Assembly: GCA_944382845.1 (NCBI GenBank)
Contig: CALWNN010000056.1
Location: 1-36,851, forward strand
DNA from: an uncultured Clostridia bacterium
GTDB taxonomy: Bacteria > Bacillota > Clostridia > Oscillospirales > Ruminococcaceae
Direction: 5' to 3'
DNA length: 36,851 nt
The notes below the pieces were generated by a model that was not told where the DNA came from, did no database searches, and saw only the letters and a program-made list of their open reading frames with translations. The position numbers were made by a program, and so were the translations under genes. This document shows positions 1 to 8,398 of this stretch, piece by piece (the stretch's first letter is position 1; each line of letters begins with the position of its first letter).

Positions 1-52
1 CTATACTTACAAACTCAAGTTGATTTCTTTCTTTTTTATCCTTTTGCAGCAT
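1..52 (-). CDS. Probable transposase, first 17 codons only (runs off left edge)
   Basis: Only the N-terminus lies in the window, reading MLQKDKKERNQLEFVSI. It starts at an ATG preceded by AAAGGGTGAT on the minus strand. The pattern Lys-rich then ERNQ-hydrophobic-VS resembles the start of IS1182/IS5-group DDE transposases, which usually continue into a 'VP.DHL.RKI' segment that would lie outside the window. An in-frame upstream ATG (at 67) would add five residues, but the spacing to the Shine-Dalgarno favours the start given. A strong extended -10 promoter lies directly upstream. Identification rests on a very short stretch and is tentative. Confidence 0.45.
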   Translation of the reverse strand, partial: MLQKDKKERNQLEFVSI

Positions 53-68
53 TTTTATCACCCTTTTC

Positions 69-77
69 ATTATACCA
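69..77 (-). promoter_or_regulatory. Extended -10 promoter element of the left-edge gene
   Basis: The minus strand reads TGGTATAAT, a consensus extended -10, about 17 bases upstream of the start codon at 52. No good -35 is present, which fits an extended -10 promoter. It sits just after the rarA terminator. Confidence 0.5.
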
Positions 78-87
78 TATTTGACTC

Positions 88-116
88 AAAAAAGCCACCC
101 TTTCGGGCGGCTTTTT
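88..116 (-). terminator. Rho-independent terminator after rarA
   Basis: On the minus strand AAAAAGCC-GCCC, a GAAA loop, then GGGT-GGC are followed by six T. The A-rich 5' flank could also stop plus-strand transcription. A second inverted repeat (127-136 with 143-152) overlaps the rarA stop codon. Confidence 0.85.
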
Positions 117-136
117 CGACAGACTGAAGCTCTGAA

Positions 137-1420
137 CTATTTTTCAGAGCTTTGTTTTTTTCCTTTTACTTTTGTATTATAAGCCAACGCAAGCTGTTCG
201 GTTTTATTAGCGCCGTATGTATAATACACTTTGCCCTTTAGTTCGTCCGGCATATACTGCTGTTCAACATAATGATTGGGATAATCATGGGGATAAATAT
301 AATTCTGCCCTTTTTCCTTTACATCATCGCCGTCGCAGTGTACATTTTGCAGGCATCTCGGAAAACTGCTTGTAATACCCTTCCTCACATCGTCAAGTGC
401 AAGTTTTATCGCCGTGTTTGCGCTATTTGATTTAGGAGCGGTAGCAAGCAGTATAACCGCTTCCGCAATTGGAATCTGCGCTTCGGGAAATCCAAGCTGC
501 AAAGCAGAATCAACACAAGCCTTTGTAATAGCAATAGCCTGAGGATAAGCAAGTCCTATATCTTCACTTGCAATAACAAGAAGTCTGCGACAAATGGAAG
601 GTAAATCTCCTGCCTCAATAAGTCTTGCAGCATAGTGAATTGCCGCATTTTCATCGCTTCCTCTGATTGATTTCTGAAGAGCCGACAGTAAATCGTAATG
701 TTGATCTCCGTCACGGTCGTATCTCATATTGCTTCTCTGGGTTAAAAGCTTGACATTTTCAAGCTTAACAATAAGTGATTCACCGTCGTTATCAGCAGAC
801 AACGCACAAAGTTCAACAGTATTGATTGATTTTCTTACATCTCCTCCGCAGCCTACGGCAATATAATCAACAACTCCGTTTTCAATTTTAAGCTTTAATC
901 CCTGTTCATCTGCAACTATCTGAAATGCTCGTCTGATTGCGGGTTTCATTTCCTCAGCGGAAACAGGCTTGAATTCAAAAACGGTTGAACGACTTAAAAT
1001 CGCATTAAAAACATAAAAATACGGATTTTCAGTTGTTGAGGCAATAAGGGTTATCCGTCCGTTTTCAATATGTTCAAGAAGTGACTGCTGCTGTTTTTTG
1101 TTAAGATACTGAATTTCATCAAGGTAAAGAAGCACACCGTTAAATCCGTCAATGGTATCAGTCTGAGCAATTATATCCTTTATATCGGAAACTGAAGCAG
1201 AAGTTCCGTTCAGCTTACACATTTTAAGATTTGTGTTTTCGGCTATTATTCTTGCAACAGTGGTTTTACCAACCCCTGACGTACCGTAAAATATCATATT
1301 CGGAATTTTTCCGCTTTCAATAATTCTTCTCAAAGGCTTGTCCTTGCCTAAAAGATGACCTTGACCAACTATATCGTCAAGATTTTTAGGACGTATTTTA
1401 TCTGCAAGAGGCTTTGGCAT
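137..1420 (-). CDS. rarA: Replication-associated recombination protein A (RarA/MgsA), AAA+ ATPase
   Basis: The 427-residue product has the usual length and architecture of RarA/MgsA, a clamp-loader-like AAA+ ATPase acting at stalled or collapsed replication forks. Visible motifs are the N-terminal PLADKIRPKNLDDIVGQ region, Walker A GTSGVGKT at residues 46-53, and Walker B LLYLDE ending at D101-E102. The C-terminal half carries the SEDIGLA...P motif typical of the MgsA C-terminal tetramerisation domain, and ends in a short Lys-rich tail. It begins at ATG after an AAGGAG site, 11 bases downstream of the 99-codon gene, so the two are probably cotranscribed. Family identification is secure; the physiological role comes from B. 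subtilis and E. coli homologues. Confidence 0.95.
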   Translation of the reverse strand: MPKPLADKIRPKNLDDIVGQGHLLGKDKPLRRIIESGKIPNMIFYGTSGVGKTTVARIIAENTNLKMCKLNGTSASVSDIKDIIAQTDTIDGFNGVLLYLDEIQYLNKKQQQSLLEHIENGRITLIASTTENPYFYVFNAILSRSTVFEFKPVSAEEMKPAIRRAFQIVADEQGLKLKIENGVVDYIAVGCGGDVRKSINTVELCALSADNDGESLIVKLENVKLLTQRSNMRYDRDGDQHYDLLSALQKSIRGSDENAAIHYAARLIEAGDLPSICRRLLVIASEDIGLAYPQAIAITKACVDSALQLGFPEAQIPIAEAVILLATAPKSNSANTAIKLALDDVRKGITSSFPRCLQNVHCDGDDVKEKGQNYIYPHDYPNHYVEQQYMPDELKGKVYYTYGANKTEQLALAYNTKVKGKKQSSEK

Positions 1421-1431
1421 TTAAATTCTCC

Positions 1432-1731
1432 TTAAATACTATCGGGAATGTTTTTAATTTCCCTGAATTTCCTTGCATATGCGATACTGTTTAATTTCTT
1501 AAGCAGATATTCTTTTCCGATAACAAAAGCGTCTTTGTATTTCAAGCTTCTTCCCGGAGTTATTATTTCCCGGTATATTATAATAGTATCAGAGCCGGCT
1601 TTCAAAATCGTATGATAGTTTCCTATAAAAGTTCCTCTTGTAATTCTTGAGGAAGCAATAAAATCAAAAAGTTCAGCATACTGTTCGGTCGTAACCTCTT
1701 CATCAAGAAATGTAATAAGAATATCTGACAT
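1432..1731 (-). CDS. Hypothetical protein, 99 aa, upstream of rarA
   Basis: I do not recognise this family. The product is small and soluble-looking, with no signal peptide or transmembrane segment. It alternates hydrophobic and polar residues in a way that suggests an alpha/beta fold, and its C-terminal third is basic (GKEYLLKKLNSIAYARKFRE). The start ATG has a good AAGGAG site. It follows the glyA terminator, so it probably has its own promoter or depends on read-through, and it lies 11 bases ahead of rarA, implying one transcript. Strong translation signals and intact frame make it a real gene. Confidence 0.75.
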   Translation of the reverse strand: MSDILITFLDEEVTTEQYAELFDFIASSRITRGTFIGNYHTILKAGSDTIIIYREIITPGRSLKYKDAFVIGKEYLLKKLNSIAYARKFREIKNIPDSI

Positions 1732-1753
1732 AATAATTCTCCTTATCTGAAAT

Positions 1754-1785
1754 CAAAATGCAGCCCCAAAAAATATGAAGCTGCA
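1754..1785 (-). terminator. Terminator after glyA
   Basis: The minus strand forms TGCAGCTTCA paired with TGGGGCTGCA (G-U pairs in the upper stem), with a T-rich loop, followed by TTTT. It separates glyA from the 99-codon gene. Confidence 0.7.
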
Positions 1786-1802
1786 CAGAACTTTATAAAC
1801 AA

Positions 1803-3050
1803 TTATTCATAAAGGGGATATTTATTGCAAATTTCAGTAACCCCTGCTCTGATCTCATCAGCTTTATTTTCAAAATCAGTTGCAGCAAGATAAATATATT
1901 CGGCAATTTTAAGCATATCCTCTTCAACCAGTCCTCTGCTTGTAACAGCAGGAGTGCCAATTCTTACGCCGCTTGTGATAAACGGGCTTTGAGGATCGTT
2001 AGGAATTGCATTTTTGTTTACTGTTATATAAACCTCGTCAAGCTTCTTTTCAAGTTCCTTACCTGTTATGTTAAATGGTTGAAGATCAACAAGCATAAGA
2101 TGATTGTCTGTTCCTCCGGAAACAAGTCTGAATCCCTTTTTAACAAGAGCGTCAGCAAGAGTTTTCGCATTTTTAACAATCTGCTGCTGGTAAGTCTTGA
2201 ATTCAGGCTTTAAAGCCTCGCCAAAACAAACAGCTTTTGAAGCGATAACGTGCATAAGAGGTCCGCCCTGAGTTCCGGGGAAAACAGCCTTGTTTATCTT
2301 CTTTGCAAGTTCCTCATCATTTGTCAGGATAAGTCCTCCTCTTGGTCCTCTCAAAGTCTTGTGAGTTGTAGTTGTTACAACGTCGGCATAAGGAACAGGC
2401 GACATATGAAGTCCTGCGGCAACAAGGCCCGCAATATGTGCCATATCCACCATAAAATAAGCGCCTACCCCTTTGGCGATCTTAGAAAGTTTTTCAAAAT
2501 CAATTGCTCTTGGGTATGCAGAAGCTCCTGCAACAATAAGCTTAGGCTTACTTTCTTTAGCCATTGCTTCAACCTTATCATAGTCGATAGTTTCATCGTT
2601 TCCAAGTCCATAAGAAACAAAATTAAAATATTTACCTGAAATATTTACAGGTGAACCGTGGGTAAGATGTCCTCCGTGCGCAAGACTCATACCCATAATT
2701 GTATCGCCCGGGTTCACAAGAGCAAAATAAACTGCTGTATTGGCCTGTGCGCCTGAATGAGGCTGAACATTTGCATATTTTGCGCCGAAAAGCTTGCACG
2801 CTCTTTCAATAGCAATATTTTCAACAACGTCAACACATTCACAGCCGCCGTAGTATCTTTTTCCGGGATATCCTTCAGCGTATTTATTTGTAAGAACGCT
2901 GCCCATAGCTGCCATAACTGCAGGTGAAACTATGTTTTCACTTGCAATAAGTTCAAGATTTCTTCTCTGTCTTGCAAGTTCAGCCTGCATAGCTTCGCCT
3001 ACCTCTTTATCGTATTTTTCAATAAAACCGATAGTATCTAACATTTCCAT
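1803..3050 (-). CDS. glyA: Serine hydroxymethyltransferase
   Basis: GlyA is a PLP enzyme that interconverts serine and tetrahydrofolate with glycine and 5,10-methylene-THF, the main one-carbon source of the cell. The 415 residues match the family length. Diagnostic segments are LIASEN near residue 35, YPGKRYYGG near 61-69, the SGAQAN motif at 99-104, and the PLP lysine K231 in the [14 protein letters not shown] box. The C-terminal motif [12 protein letters not shown] is intact. The gene is monocistronic: it has its own consensus promoter at 3087-3115 and a terminator. It is divergent from metA, so one-carbon and methionine synthesis genes sit back to back. Confidence 0.97.
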   Translation of the reverse strand: MEMLDTIGFIEKYDKEVGEAMQAELARQRRNLELIASENIVSPAVMAAMGSVLTNKYAEGYPGKRYYGGCECVDVVENIAIERACKLFGAKYANVQPHSGAQANTAVYFALVNPGDTIMGMSLAHGGHLTHGSPVNISGKYFNFVSYGLGNDETIDYDKVEAMAKESKPKLIVAGASAYPRAIDFEKLSKIAKGVGAYFMVDMAHIAGLVAAGLHMSPVPYADVVTTTTHKTLRGPRGGLILTNDEELAKKINKAVFPGTQGGPLMHVIASKAVCFGEALKPEFKTYQQQIVKNAKTLADALVKKGFRLVSGGTDNHLMLVDLQPFNITGKELEKKLDEVYITVNKNAIPNDPQSPFITSGVRIGTPAVTSRGLVEEDMLKIAEYIYLAATDFENKADEIRAGVTEICNKYPLYE

Positions 3051-3086
3051 AATTTCTTCTCCTATTCATTTAAAAATATTGATTTA

Positions 3087-3115
3087 ATTATATCTCATTT
3101 TTTAAATATTTTCAA
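3087..3115 (-). promoter_or_regulatory. Sigma-A-type promoter of glyA
   Basis: On the minus strand TTGAAA, a 17-base spacer, then TATAAT, about 37 bases upstream of the glyA start and its TAGGAGAAG ribosome site. No riboswitch is obvious between promoter and gene. Confidence 0.75.
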
Positions 3116-3238
3116 GGGGTTTTTTATATTTTATTACATAAATCTCTGAAATTTTTGAACTTCGAGAAAAAATCAGGCAAGGTTTTGGTTAATCACGCAT
3201 CTGATAATTAAAAGTTTATAAAAATAAGATTAAAGCGG

Positions 3239-3267
3239 TTGTAATTATATGAAAATTGTGATATAAT
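3239..3267 (+). promoter_or_regulatory. Sigma-A-type promoter of metA
   Basis: TTGTAA, a 17-base spacer, then TATAAT, about 46 bases before the metA start. The short leader has no room for an S-box (SAM) riboswitch or T-box, so methionine control, if any, is not visible here. Confidence 0.7.
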
Positions 3268-3313
3268 ATAAATTCACGATGTAAGAACATATAATTTAAA
3301 GGTGGGAAAAATC

Positions 3314-4234
3314 ATGCCAATTAAAATACCTGATAATCTGCCGGCATATTCTACACTGGTAAATGAAAATATATTTGTAATACCTAAGGACCGTGCCGAT
3401 CATCAGGATATCCGGGCTTTAAAAATAGCAATTGTTAATCTTATGCCCGACAAGATCACTACAGAAACTCAGCTTTTAAGGCTATTAAGTAATACTCCTC
3501 TTCATGTGGATATTGATCTTGTACAGATGAATCACGTTTCAAAGAACACTCCTCAGGAGCATATGCTTGCGTTTTACAAAGGCTTTAACGAGGTCAGGGA
3601 TAACAAATACGATGGACTTATAATAACCGGAGCCCCTGTTGAACAGATGGACTATTCCGATGTTGACTACTGGAATGAACTTTGCGAGGTATTTGACTGG
3701 TCCAAGACAAACGTCTACTCTACAATTCACATTTGTTGGGGCGCTCAGGCGGCATTATACTACCACTACGGTATTCCGAAGTATCCTCTCAAGGAAAAAA
3801 TGTTCGGAAATTTCAAGCATCATATTAATTTTCCGCAAAGTCTGCTTTTAAGAGGATTTGGCGATGTGTTCCACTGTCCTCATTCAAGACACACCGAAAT
3901 ACAGCACGAAGATATTGATAAAGTCAATGATCTCATAATAGTTGCAGAATCTTATGAAGCCGGCGTACATGTTGTTTCAGACCGGGAAGAAAGACAGTTT
4001 TTCCTTCTTGGTCACTGGGAATACGATCGTGAAACGCTTGCAAAAGAGTATTTCCGCGATGTTGAAAAGGGACTTGATATAAAAGTTCCATTTAATTACT
4101 TCCCTGATAACGACCCTGAGAATATGCCGATATTCAACTGGAGCTGTTCTGCAAATCTTATGTATTCAAACTGGCTGAATTACTGCGTATATCAGAGAAC
4201 TCCATTTGATATAAGTGAAATAGGAAAGGATTAA
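3314..4234 (+). CDS. metA: Homoserine O-acetyltransferase (MetA family)
   Basis: MetA activates homoserine for methionine synthesis. The product (306 aa from the ATG giving [11 protein letters not shown], the conserved family N-terminus) has the nucleophile in HICWGAQAA (C141, equal to E. coli C142) and the His/Glu pair in [14 protein letters not shown] 12 bases upstream is in frame, but it overlaps the AAAGGTGG ribosome site and is unlikely to be used. The residue matching E. coli G111 is E110 (TGAPVEQ). In characterised homologues such as the B. cereus enzyme, Glu here means acetyl-CoA is used, so I predict O-acetylhomoserine rather than O-succinylhomoserine as product. It has its own promoter and terminator. 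Confidence 0.93.
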   Translation: MPIKIPDNLPAYSTLVNENIFVIPKDRADHQDIRALKIAIVNLMPDKITTETQLLRLLSNTPLHVDIDLVQMNHVSKNTPQEHMLAFYKGFNEVRDNKYDGLIITGAPVEQMDYSDVDYWNELCEVFDWSKTNVYSTIHICWGAQAALYYHYGIPKYPLKEKMFGNFKHHINFPQSLLLRGFGDVFHCPHSRHTEIQHEDIDKVNDLIIVAESYEAGVHVVSDREERQFFLLGHWEYDRETLAKEYFRDVEKGLDIKVPFNYFPDNDPENMPIFNWSCSANLMYSNWLNYCVYQRTPFDISEIGKD

Positions 4235-4286
4235 AACAAGTAGAACGGTCGGCTTGACACTTTAAGCTTTGATAATATAATTTTAC

Positions 4287-4320
4287 GCCCTGTTTTCTTA
4301 GCAGATTACAGGGCTTTTTT
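4287..4320 (+). terminator. Terminator after metA
   Basis: GCCCTG, a 16-base loop, CAGGGC and then six T. It separates metA from the following operon. Confidence 0.75.
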
Positions 4321-4381
4321 ACGTCTTTTCGCCTTGAAAGGGTGTTATTTTATTTTTTTCTATTATTTTCACTGAAAACTA

Positions 4382-4410
4382 TTGACAAATATAGATGGCT
4401 ATGTTACACT
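4382..4410 (+). promoter_or_regulatory. Promoter of the secreted-protein/lipoprotein/ABC operon
   Basis: TTGACA, a 17-base spacer, then TACACT in the 354-base gap after metA. The start site would fall near 4418, giving a leader of about 170 bases that contains two very short reading frames, each with a ribosome site, before the first real gene. Confidence 0.6.
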
Positions 4411-4445
4411 ATATATATTAACAATTTTTTCAAAGGAGTTAAGCT

Positions 4446-4460
4446 ATGAGTAACAAATAA
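4446..4460 (+). other. Four-codon leader reading frame (MSNK)
   Basis: ATG-AGT-AAC-AAA-TAA follows a strong AAAGGAG site at a spacing of about seven bases. It could be a translated regulatory mini-ORF or the remnant of a deleted gene. Translation is inferred only from the ribosome site. Confidence 0.35.
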
Positions 4461-4518
4461 ATTGTTTCTTTTACGCTTGATAACTGACAAAAAAATTTTA
4501 GTGGGAGATGATAAAAAT

Positions 4519-4545
4519 ATGGTATTAAGTTTTAAAATTACATAA
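4519..4545 (+). other. Eight-codon leader reading frame (MVLSFKIT)
   Basis: A second short frame in the same leader, preceded by GGGAGATGAT. It ends 43 bases before the ATG of the secreted-protein gene. With the upstream mini-ORF it makes two ribosome-site-bearing short frames in one leader. Confidence 0.3.
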
Positions 4546-4588
4546 GTTATAAAGAGGTCAATTTTAAACTCAAATTGGAGGTAAAATT

Positions 4589-5179
4589 ATGAACAAAAAC
4601 TTTAAAAAAATCTTTTCTTTAGTTACCGCCGTAGTAATGGCAAGCTCAATGATTTCAAGTGTAAGCGCTTATTCAGGTTCTGAAAATGCCAAAAGAAAAG
4701 ACAGAACCTGCACTACCACCTATGGTACCAACTCAGGCACTCACAGCTATACAAATTATTACCAAACCGCAGTAAATGTGGACAAAAATTATTATAAAAT
4801 GGACGGATATGTTAATCTATACAAAACAGCATCATCAAGCAAGACTGTATTTGTACGAGGCAAGCTGCGGACATACTACAGCGGTATATTCACAGCCGAT
4901 GCAACGCTTTATAAAAATCATGTTAACGGTTCCGGTGAAACAGTTGCCCCGTGGACTGCTAATACTGCAGCTATATCATTTGAATCTGTAACATATCCAA
5001 ATGGAAATCCTTACACAATAAAAAATCCCGTACGAAAAACCAACATAAGCAATTATTATTTGGATTGGAATGTAAATAAATCTTCTTCTACCGCAAAAGT
5101 AAGAGTATATTGTTGTCTTGAGGCAGAAAATAGCGACTTAGGAGTTGATTTAGTATCAAGACCGACTCGCGTACTGTAA
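4589..5179 (+). CDS. Secreted protein of unknown function, first gene of ABC operon
   Basis: The 196-residue product has a clear Sec signal peptide: basic MNKNFKKIF, a hydrophobic core, and an SVSA cleavage site near residue 27, with no lipobox and no sortase motif. The mature part of about 170 residues is rich in Tyr, Thr, Ser and Asn with alternating hydrophobics, suggesting a beta-rich domain. It has one early Cys and a Cys-Cys pair (RVYCCLEAE) near the C-terminus. I do not recognise the family. It opens an operon with two lipoproteins and an ABC exporter, and each junction is 18 bases or less. That layout recalls secreted peptide or bacteriocin loci with dedicated ABC immunity (for example lactococcin 972-type), but there is no sequence match I can assert. 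Start chosen at ATG after TTGGAGGT. Confidence 0.85.
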   Translation: MNKNFKKIFSLVTAVVMASSMISSVSAYSGSENAKRKDRTCTTTYGTNSGTHSYTNYYQTAVNVDKNYYKMDGYVNLYKTASSSKTVFVRGKLRTYYSGIFTADATLYKNHVNGSGETVAPWTANTAAISFESVTYPNGNPYTIKNPVRKTNISNYYLDWNVNKSSSTAKVRVYCCLEAENSDLGVDLVSRPTRVL

Positions 5180-5197
5180 ATTTTAGGGAGGTTTCAG

Positions 5198-6358
5198 ATG
5201 AAATCTTATAAGATATTGTGTTTAGCAATCGCCTCTGTTCTCATATATTCCCTATCTTCCTGTAATGACTCAGAAAGTAAGGTATCCGTTAATACGGATA
5301 CCTCTGCTCCCGTATCTACAAACAATCCTTTTGATTCTGATGCTAATTCCACAGATGATTTTGAGGATGAGCTTATTGTTGATGAGAATGGATACAATCA
5401 ATTGGGTGTATTGAACGATACCGATGGTGAATACTCATTACCTGCCAGCGATTTTGAATTAAATAGCTTTTCAGTTGACAACGAATATGACTACAATGGT
5501 GAAGAGATTTCTTTTGAATTTAAAGTTAAGGCATCAGAAAACCCGGACGCTTTTACGATTGCTATTCTTTGTAACGATAGGCTTATTCCATTTTCTGTAG
5601 ACGGTGCAAGTGAAGTAATGTCCGCAAATATTAATGGGTTATCAACTGACAAAACATATATCATTTCCTTTCGTCCATATGGCAAAAAGGGCGAACAGGT
5701 TGCTATAAAACCTCTTTTAATTACTAATACAAGGTATCCTAGTTTTTTTAGAGATTTTAACAGACCGCATCCTTTCCAAGCATATCCTTGGCTATCCGAT
5801 ACAACATACGTTAACATGAACGTTAATGGCGCAGAAGAAGCCGAACCTATCACGCAAATTTATGACGTAATTCCGCTTGAGGAAATAATAGCTGAATATT
5901 ATAAAGAACCCCTAATTATAATTGACGAAGAAGGAAATGAAATATTAGTTAATAGATTTGAATACGAATATGTAACAGCTTTTATAGATATGAACGGCGA
6001 ACCGACTGACGATAATATCCTACTTGCAAATGATGGAGAAAACATAAGATTTGATTATGTATTGTCCGGAAAGCCAAGGAAAGAATTTATTATTTACTGC
6101 TGGTCAAACGAAGGATTTCTTCCTATCTTTGACGGCGAATATCAGACAAAGCTTTATCTTGATGATTTTGAACAGGAAATTAAAATTCCTGTAACTATTA
6201 GTCTTGATGATTATCCAAACATAGAAACTATGAGTTTTTTACTTTTCTATGACTCAAATAACACTGGTATTATAGATAATTACATAAAAGATACATTTGC
6301 AATTTATGACGAGAAAACCATGCAGGAACTTAACGATTGGCTTGAAACGATAGAATAA
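5198..6358 (+). CDS. Putative lipoprotein, paralogue A
   Basis: The 386-residue product starts with a lipoprotein signal peptide ending in a LSSC lipobox (lipid-modified C22), then an acidic, Ser/Asp-rich linker. The rest is predicted extracytoplasmic with no further membrane segment. Two stretches recur in the next gene: the linker (CNDSESK...TSAPVST..NPFDSDANSTDDFE) and the C-terminal NEGFLPIFDGEYQTK plus EKTMQELN.WLETI, whereas the middle is much more diverged. I do not recognise the family; beta-sandwich-like spacing of hydrophobics is only an impression. It sits 18 bases after the secreted-protein gene with an AGGGAGG site. Its place before an ABC exporter suggests a substrate-capture or immunity role, which is inference. 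Confidence 0.85.
   Translation: MKSYKILCLAIASVLIYSLSSCNDSESKVSVNTDTSAPVSTNNPFDSDANSTDDFEDELIVDENGYNQLGVLNDTDGEYSLPASDFELNSFSVDNEYDYNGEEISFEFKVKASENPDAFTIAILCNDRLIPFSVDGASEVMSANINGLSTDKTYIISFRPYGKKGEQVAIKPLLITNTRYPSFFRDFNRPHPFQAYPWLSDTTYVNMNVNGAEEAEPITQIYDVIPLEEIIAEYYKEPLIIIDEEGNEILVNRFEYEYVTAFIDMNGEPTDDNILLANDGENIRFDYVLSGKPRKEFIIYCWSNEGFLPIFDGEYQTKLYLDDFEQEIKIPVTISLDDYPNIETMSFLLFYDSNNTGIIDNYIKDTFAIYDEKTMQELNDWLETIE
5281..5302 (+). repeat. Inverted repeat within the lipoprotein A coding region
   Basis: GGTATCCG, six bases, CGGATACC: a perfect 8-bp stem about 85 bases into the gene, encoding the start of the linker. The same stem with a changed loop occurs in paralogue B. Confidence 0.6.
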
Positions 6359-6369
6359 AGGAGGTTTAA

Positions 6370-7509
6370 ATGAACTTAAAAGTTATATTTCTTTTGGCAT
6401 CAGTGGTTGTGATATTATTTTTATCTGCCTGTAATGACTCAGAAAGTAAGGTATCCGTTAACGCGGATACCTCTGCTCCTGTATCTACAAGCAATCCTTT
6501 TGATTCTGATGCTAATTCCACAGATGATTTTGAAGCAGAACTTATAATGGATGAGGATGGATACGACCAATACGGTATTTTTGGCGGAGATTTACCCGAT
6601 TACTCGATACACTACCTTGATTTTCAAGATAAGACCACTTATGAATATAATGGAGAGGAGCTTTCCCTTGAACTCGAAATATGTAACGGAGACGCTCCGC
6701 TTAGTTATACGTTAGGTCTGATATGCAACGACCGATTAATTCCATTTTCACTTAACGGCGGCGAATATGCTTATTCTTTTAACTCTTACGATAACACCGG
6801 CGACACAAAATTCACCTTTACATTCCATCCATACGGAAAAAAAGGCGAAAGCGTAAAAGTTTTTCCCATGCTGGTAATTGATACCGAATCGCCAAGTTAT
6901 TTTAAAAATTTTGACGTACCGAATCCATTCAGAGCTCTGCCCACAAGTCATGCTACTTTTTATGCGCCTGTTAATATGAACTCGGACGGACCGGAGGAAA
7001 ACACGCCAATAACAGTAAATGATAATATTATTCCTGTTGAGGATAATATATTGGAGGCATATAAAGAACCCGAAAGAACAAGAGATGAATATGGTAATGA
7101 AATTGAAATAAATCGCCTCGAAGAATATTGCCATATATGTATTATTCAAAACGATGGAAGCGCAGGCCCGACAAATCGTATAGTTGCAAACGACGGAGAG
7201 AGAATAAAATTTGACTATGTTTTTTGCGGCAGGCCGAGACAAGAGTATATAATGTACTGCTGGACAAATGAAGGATTTCTTCCTATCTTTGACGGCGAAT
7301 ATCAAACAAAGGTCTGTCTTGACGATTTTAATCAGGAAATTAAAATGACTTTTGATGTAAGCCTTGAGGATTACCCTGATTTAAACAATATCAGATTTAT
7401 TGCTTACGAGCCATCGGGTAATTATATTTATTCATCCGTTTTTTCAGTATTCGACGAGAAAACCATGCAGGAACTTAACGTTTGGCTTGAAACGATAGAC
7501 ATAGATTAA
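6370..7509 (+). CDS. Putative lipoprotein, paralogue B
   Basis: The 379-residue product has a signal peptide ending in LSAC (lipid-modified C21). It shares with paralogue A an almost identical linker after the Cys and a near-identical C-terminal segment, while the central region (about residues 55-300) is much more diverged, with scattered matches such as CNDRLIPFS and PYGKKGE. This mosaic indicates tandem duplication followed by selective divergence or gene conversion at the ends. The start ATG follows AAAGGAGG 11 bases after paralogue A, so the two are coupled. Function unknown. It lies 10 bases before the ABC ATPase gene. Confidence 0.85.
   Translation: MNLKVIFLLASVVVILFLSACNDSESKVSVNADTSAPVSTSNPFDSDANSTDDFEAELIMDEDGYDQYGIFGGDLPDYSIHYLDFQDKTTYEYNGEELSLELEICNGDAPLSYTLGLICNDRLIPFSLNGGEYAYSFNSYDNTGDTKFTFTFHPYGKKGESVKVFPMLVIDTESPSYFKNFDVPNPFRALPTSHATFYAPVNMNSDGPEENTPITVNDNIIPVEDNILEAYKEPERTRDEYGNEIEINRLEEYCHICIIQNDGSAGPTNRIVANDGERIKFDYVFCGRPRQEYIMYCWTNEGFLPIFDGEYQTKVCLDDFNQEIKMTFDVSLEDYPDLNNIRFIAYEPSGNYIYSSVFSVFDEKTMQELNVWLETIDID
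6450..6471 (+). repeat. Inverted repeat within the lipoprotein B coding region
   Basis: GGTATCCG, TTAACG, CGGATACC. It is the same stem as in paralogue A with a changed loop, placed about 80 bases into the gene. Confidence 0.6.
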
Positions 7510-7519
7510 TGGAGAAGAT

Positions 7520-8398
7520 ATGACAAAACTACGATTTGAAAACTTGACAAAAATGTATGGCAAAAAAGCCGCCCTGGACAATTTTTCCTGTGAACTTAAA
7601 GATGGCGTATATGGTCTTTTGGGTCCAAACGGAGCAGGAAAAACCACACTTATAAATATAATTGTTAAGCTTATCTCTCAGACCTCAGGAAAGGTATTTC
7701 TTGATGACAGGGATATTAATTCAATTTCAAACAAATATTTTGATAACATAGGCTTTATGCCCCAATATCCGAGGTTTTACCCAAATTACACCGCAAGACA
7801 GCTCCTTGATTACCTGTGCGCCCTTAAAGGAATAACAGGAAAAAAAGCGGCTGAAAGAATAAATCAGATGTTATCATTTGTAAATCTTTCGGAAGAAGGC
7901 GGAAAAAAAGTCGGAGCTTTTTCAGGAGGTATGAGACAGCGTCTTGCAATTGCCGCGGCAATGTTAAATGATCCGAAAATTCTTATTCTTGACGAACCTA
8001 CCGCCGGACTTGACCCGAAAGAAAGAATCCGCTTCCGCAACATAATTTCAAAGCTAAGCGAAAACAGAATAGTAATTCTTGCAACTCACATTGTAAGCGA
8101 TGTTGAGTATATTGCTAAAGAATGTATAGTCATAAACGAAGGCAGGCTTGTGAAAAAGGACGCTCCCGCAAATCTTATGGCAGAGATAAGGGGAAAAGTC
8201 TGGCTTTGCAATGCAAGGAACGATGAAGAACTTGAAAAGATTATTAAAAACAGAGTGGTGGGTAATATATCCTACAACGAGGAAGGCTGCAGCGCAAGAA
8301 TAATTTGTGATGAAAAGCCGTTTGAGGGCGCTGAAAATTGCTCTCCAAATCTTGAGGACGTATATCTTTCTATTTTTGGAAAGGAAAGTGACCTATGA
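7520..8398 (+). CDS. ABC transporter ATP-binding protein
   Basis: The 292-residue product is a complete nucleotide-binding subunit. Walker A GPNGAGKT lies at residues 35-42, the Q-loop at Q82, the signature FSGGMRQR at 134-141, Walker B LILDEP ending at D158-E159, and the H-loop at H190. The MTKLRFENLTKMYGKKAALD start and the roughly 75-residue C-terminal extension are typical of the BcrA/NatA-type group that works with ABC-2 permeases, often in peptide-antibiotic export or resistance. It starts ten bases after lipoprotein B with a TGGAGA site, and its stop overlaps the next gene's start (ATGA), so it very likely energises the two following membrane proteins. Confidence 0.95.
   Translation: MTKLRFENLTKMYGKKAALDNFSCELKDGVYGLLGPNGAGKTTLINIIVKLISQTSGKVFLDDRDINSISNKYFDNIGFMPQYPRFYPNYTARQLLDYLCALKGITGKKAAERINQMLSFVNLSEEGGKKVGAFSGGMRQRLAIAAAMLNDPKILILDEPTAGLDPKERIRFRNIISKLSENRIVILATHIVSDVEYIAKECIVINEGRLVKKDAPANLMAEIRGKVWLCNARNDEELEKIIKNRVVGNISYNEEGCSARIICDEKPFEGAENCSPNLEDVYLSIFGKESDL

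Noticed and set aside
1989-2639. Plus-strand open frames opposite glyA
   Set aside because: They are antisense to a clear GlyA coding region and lack family features and ribosome sites.
4253-4281. TTGACA followed by ATAATT-like hexamer just after metA
   Set aside because: Transcription would run at once into the metA terminator; the promoter at 4382 is better placed.
6748-7305. 185-codon minus-strand frame opposite lipoprotein B
   Set aside because: Antisense to a gene with clear signal peptide and paralogue; no ribosome site.
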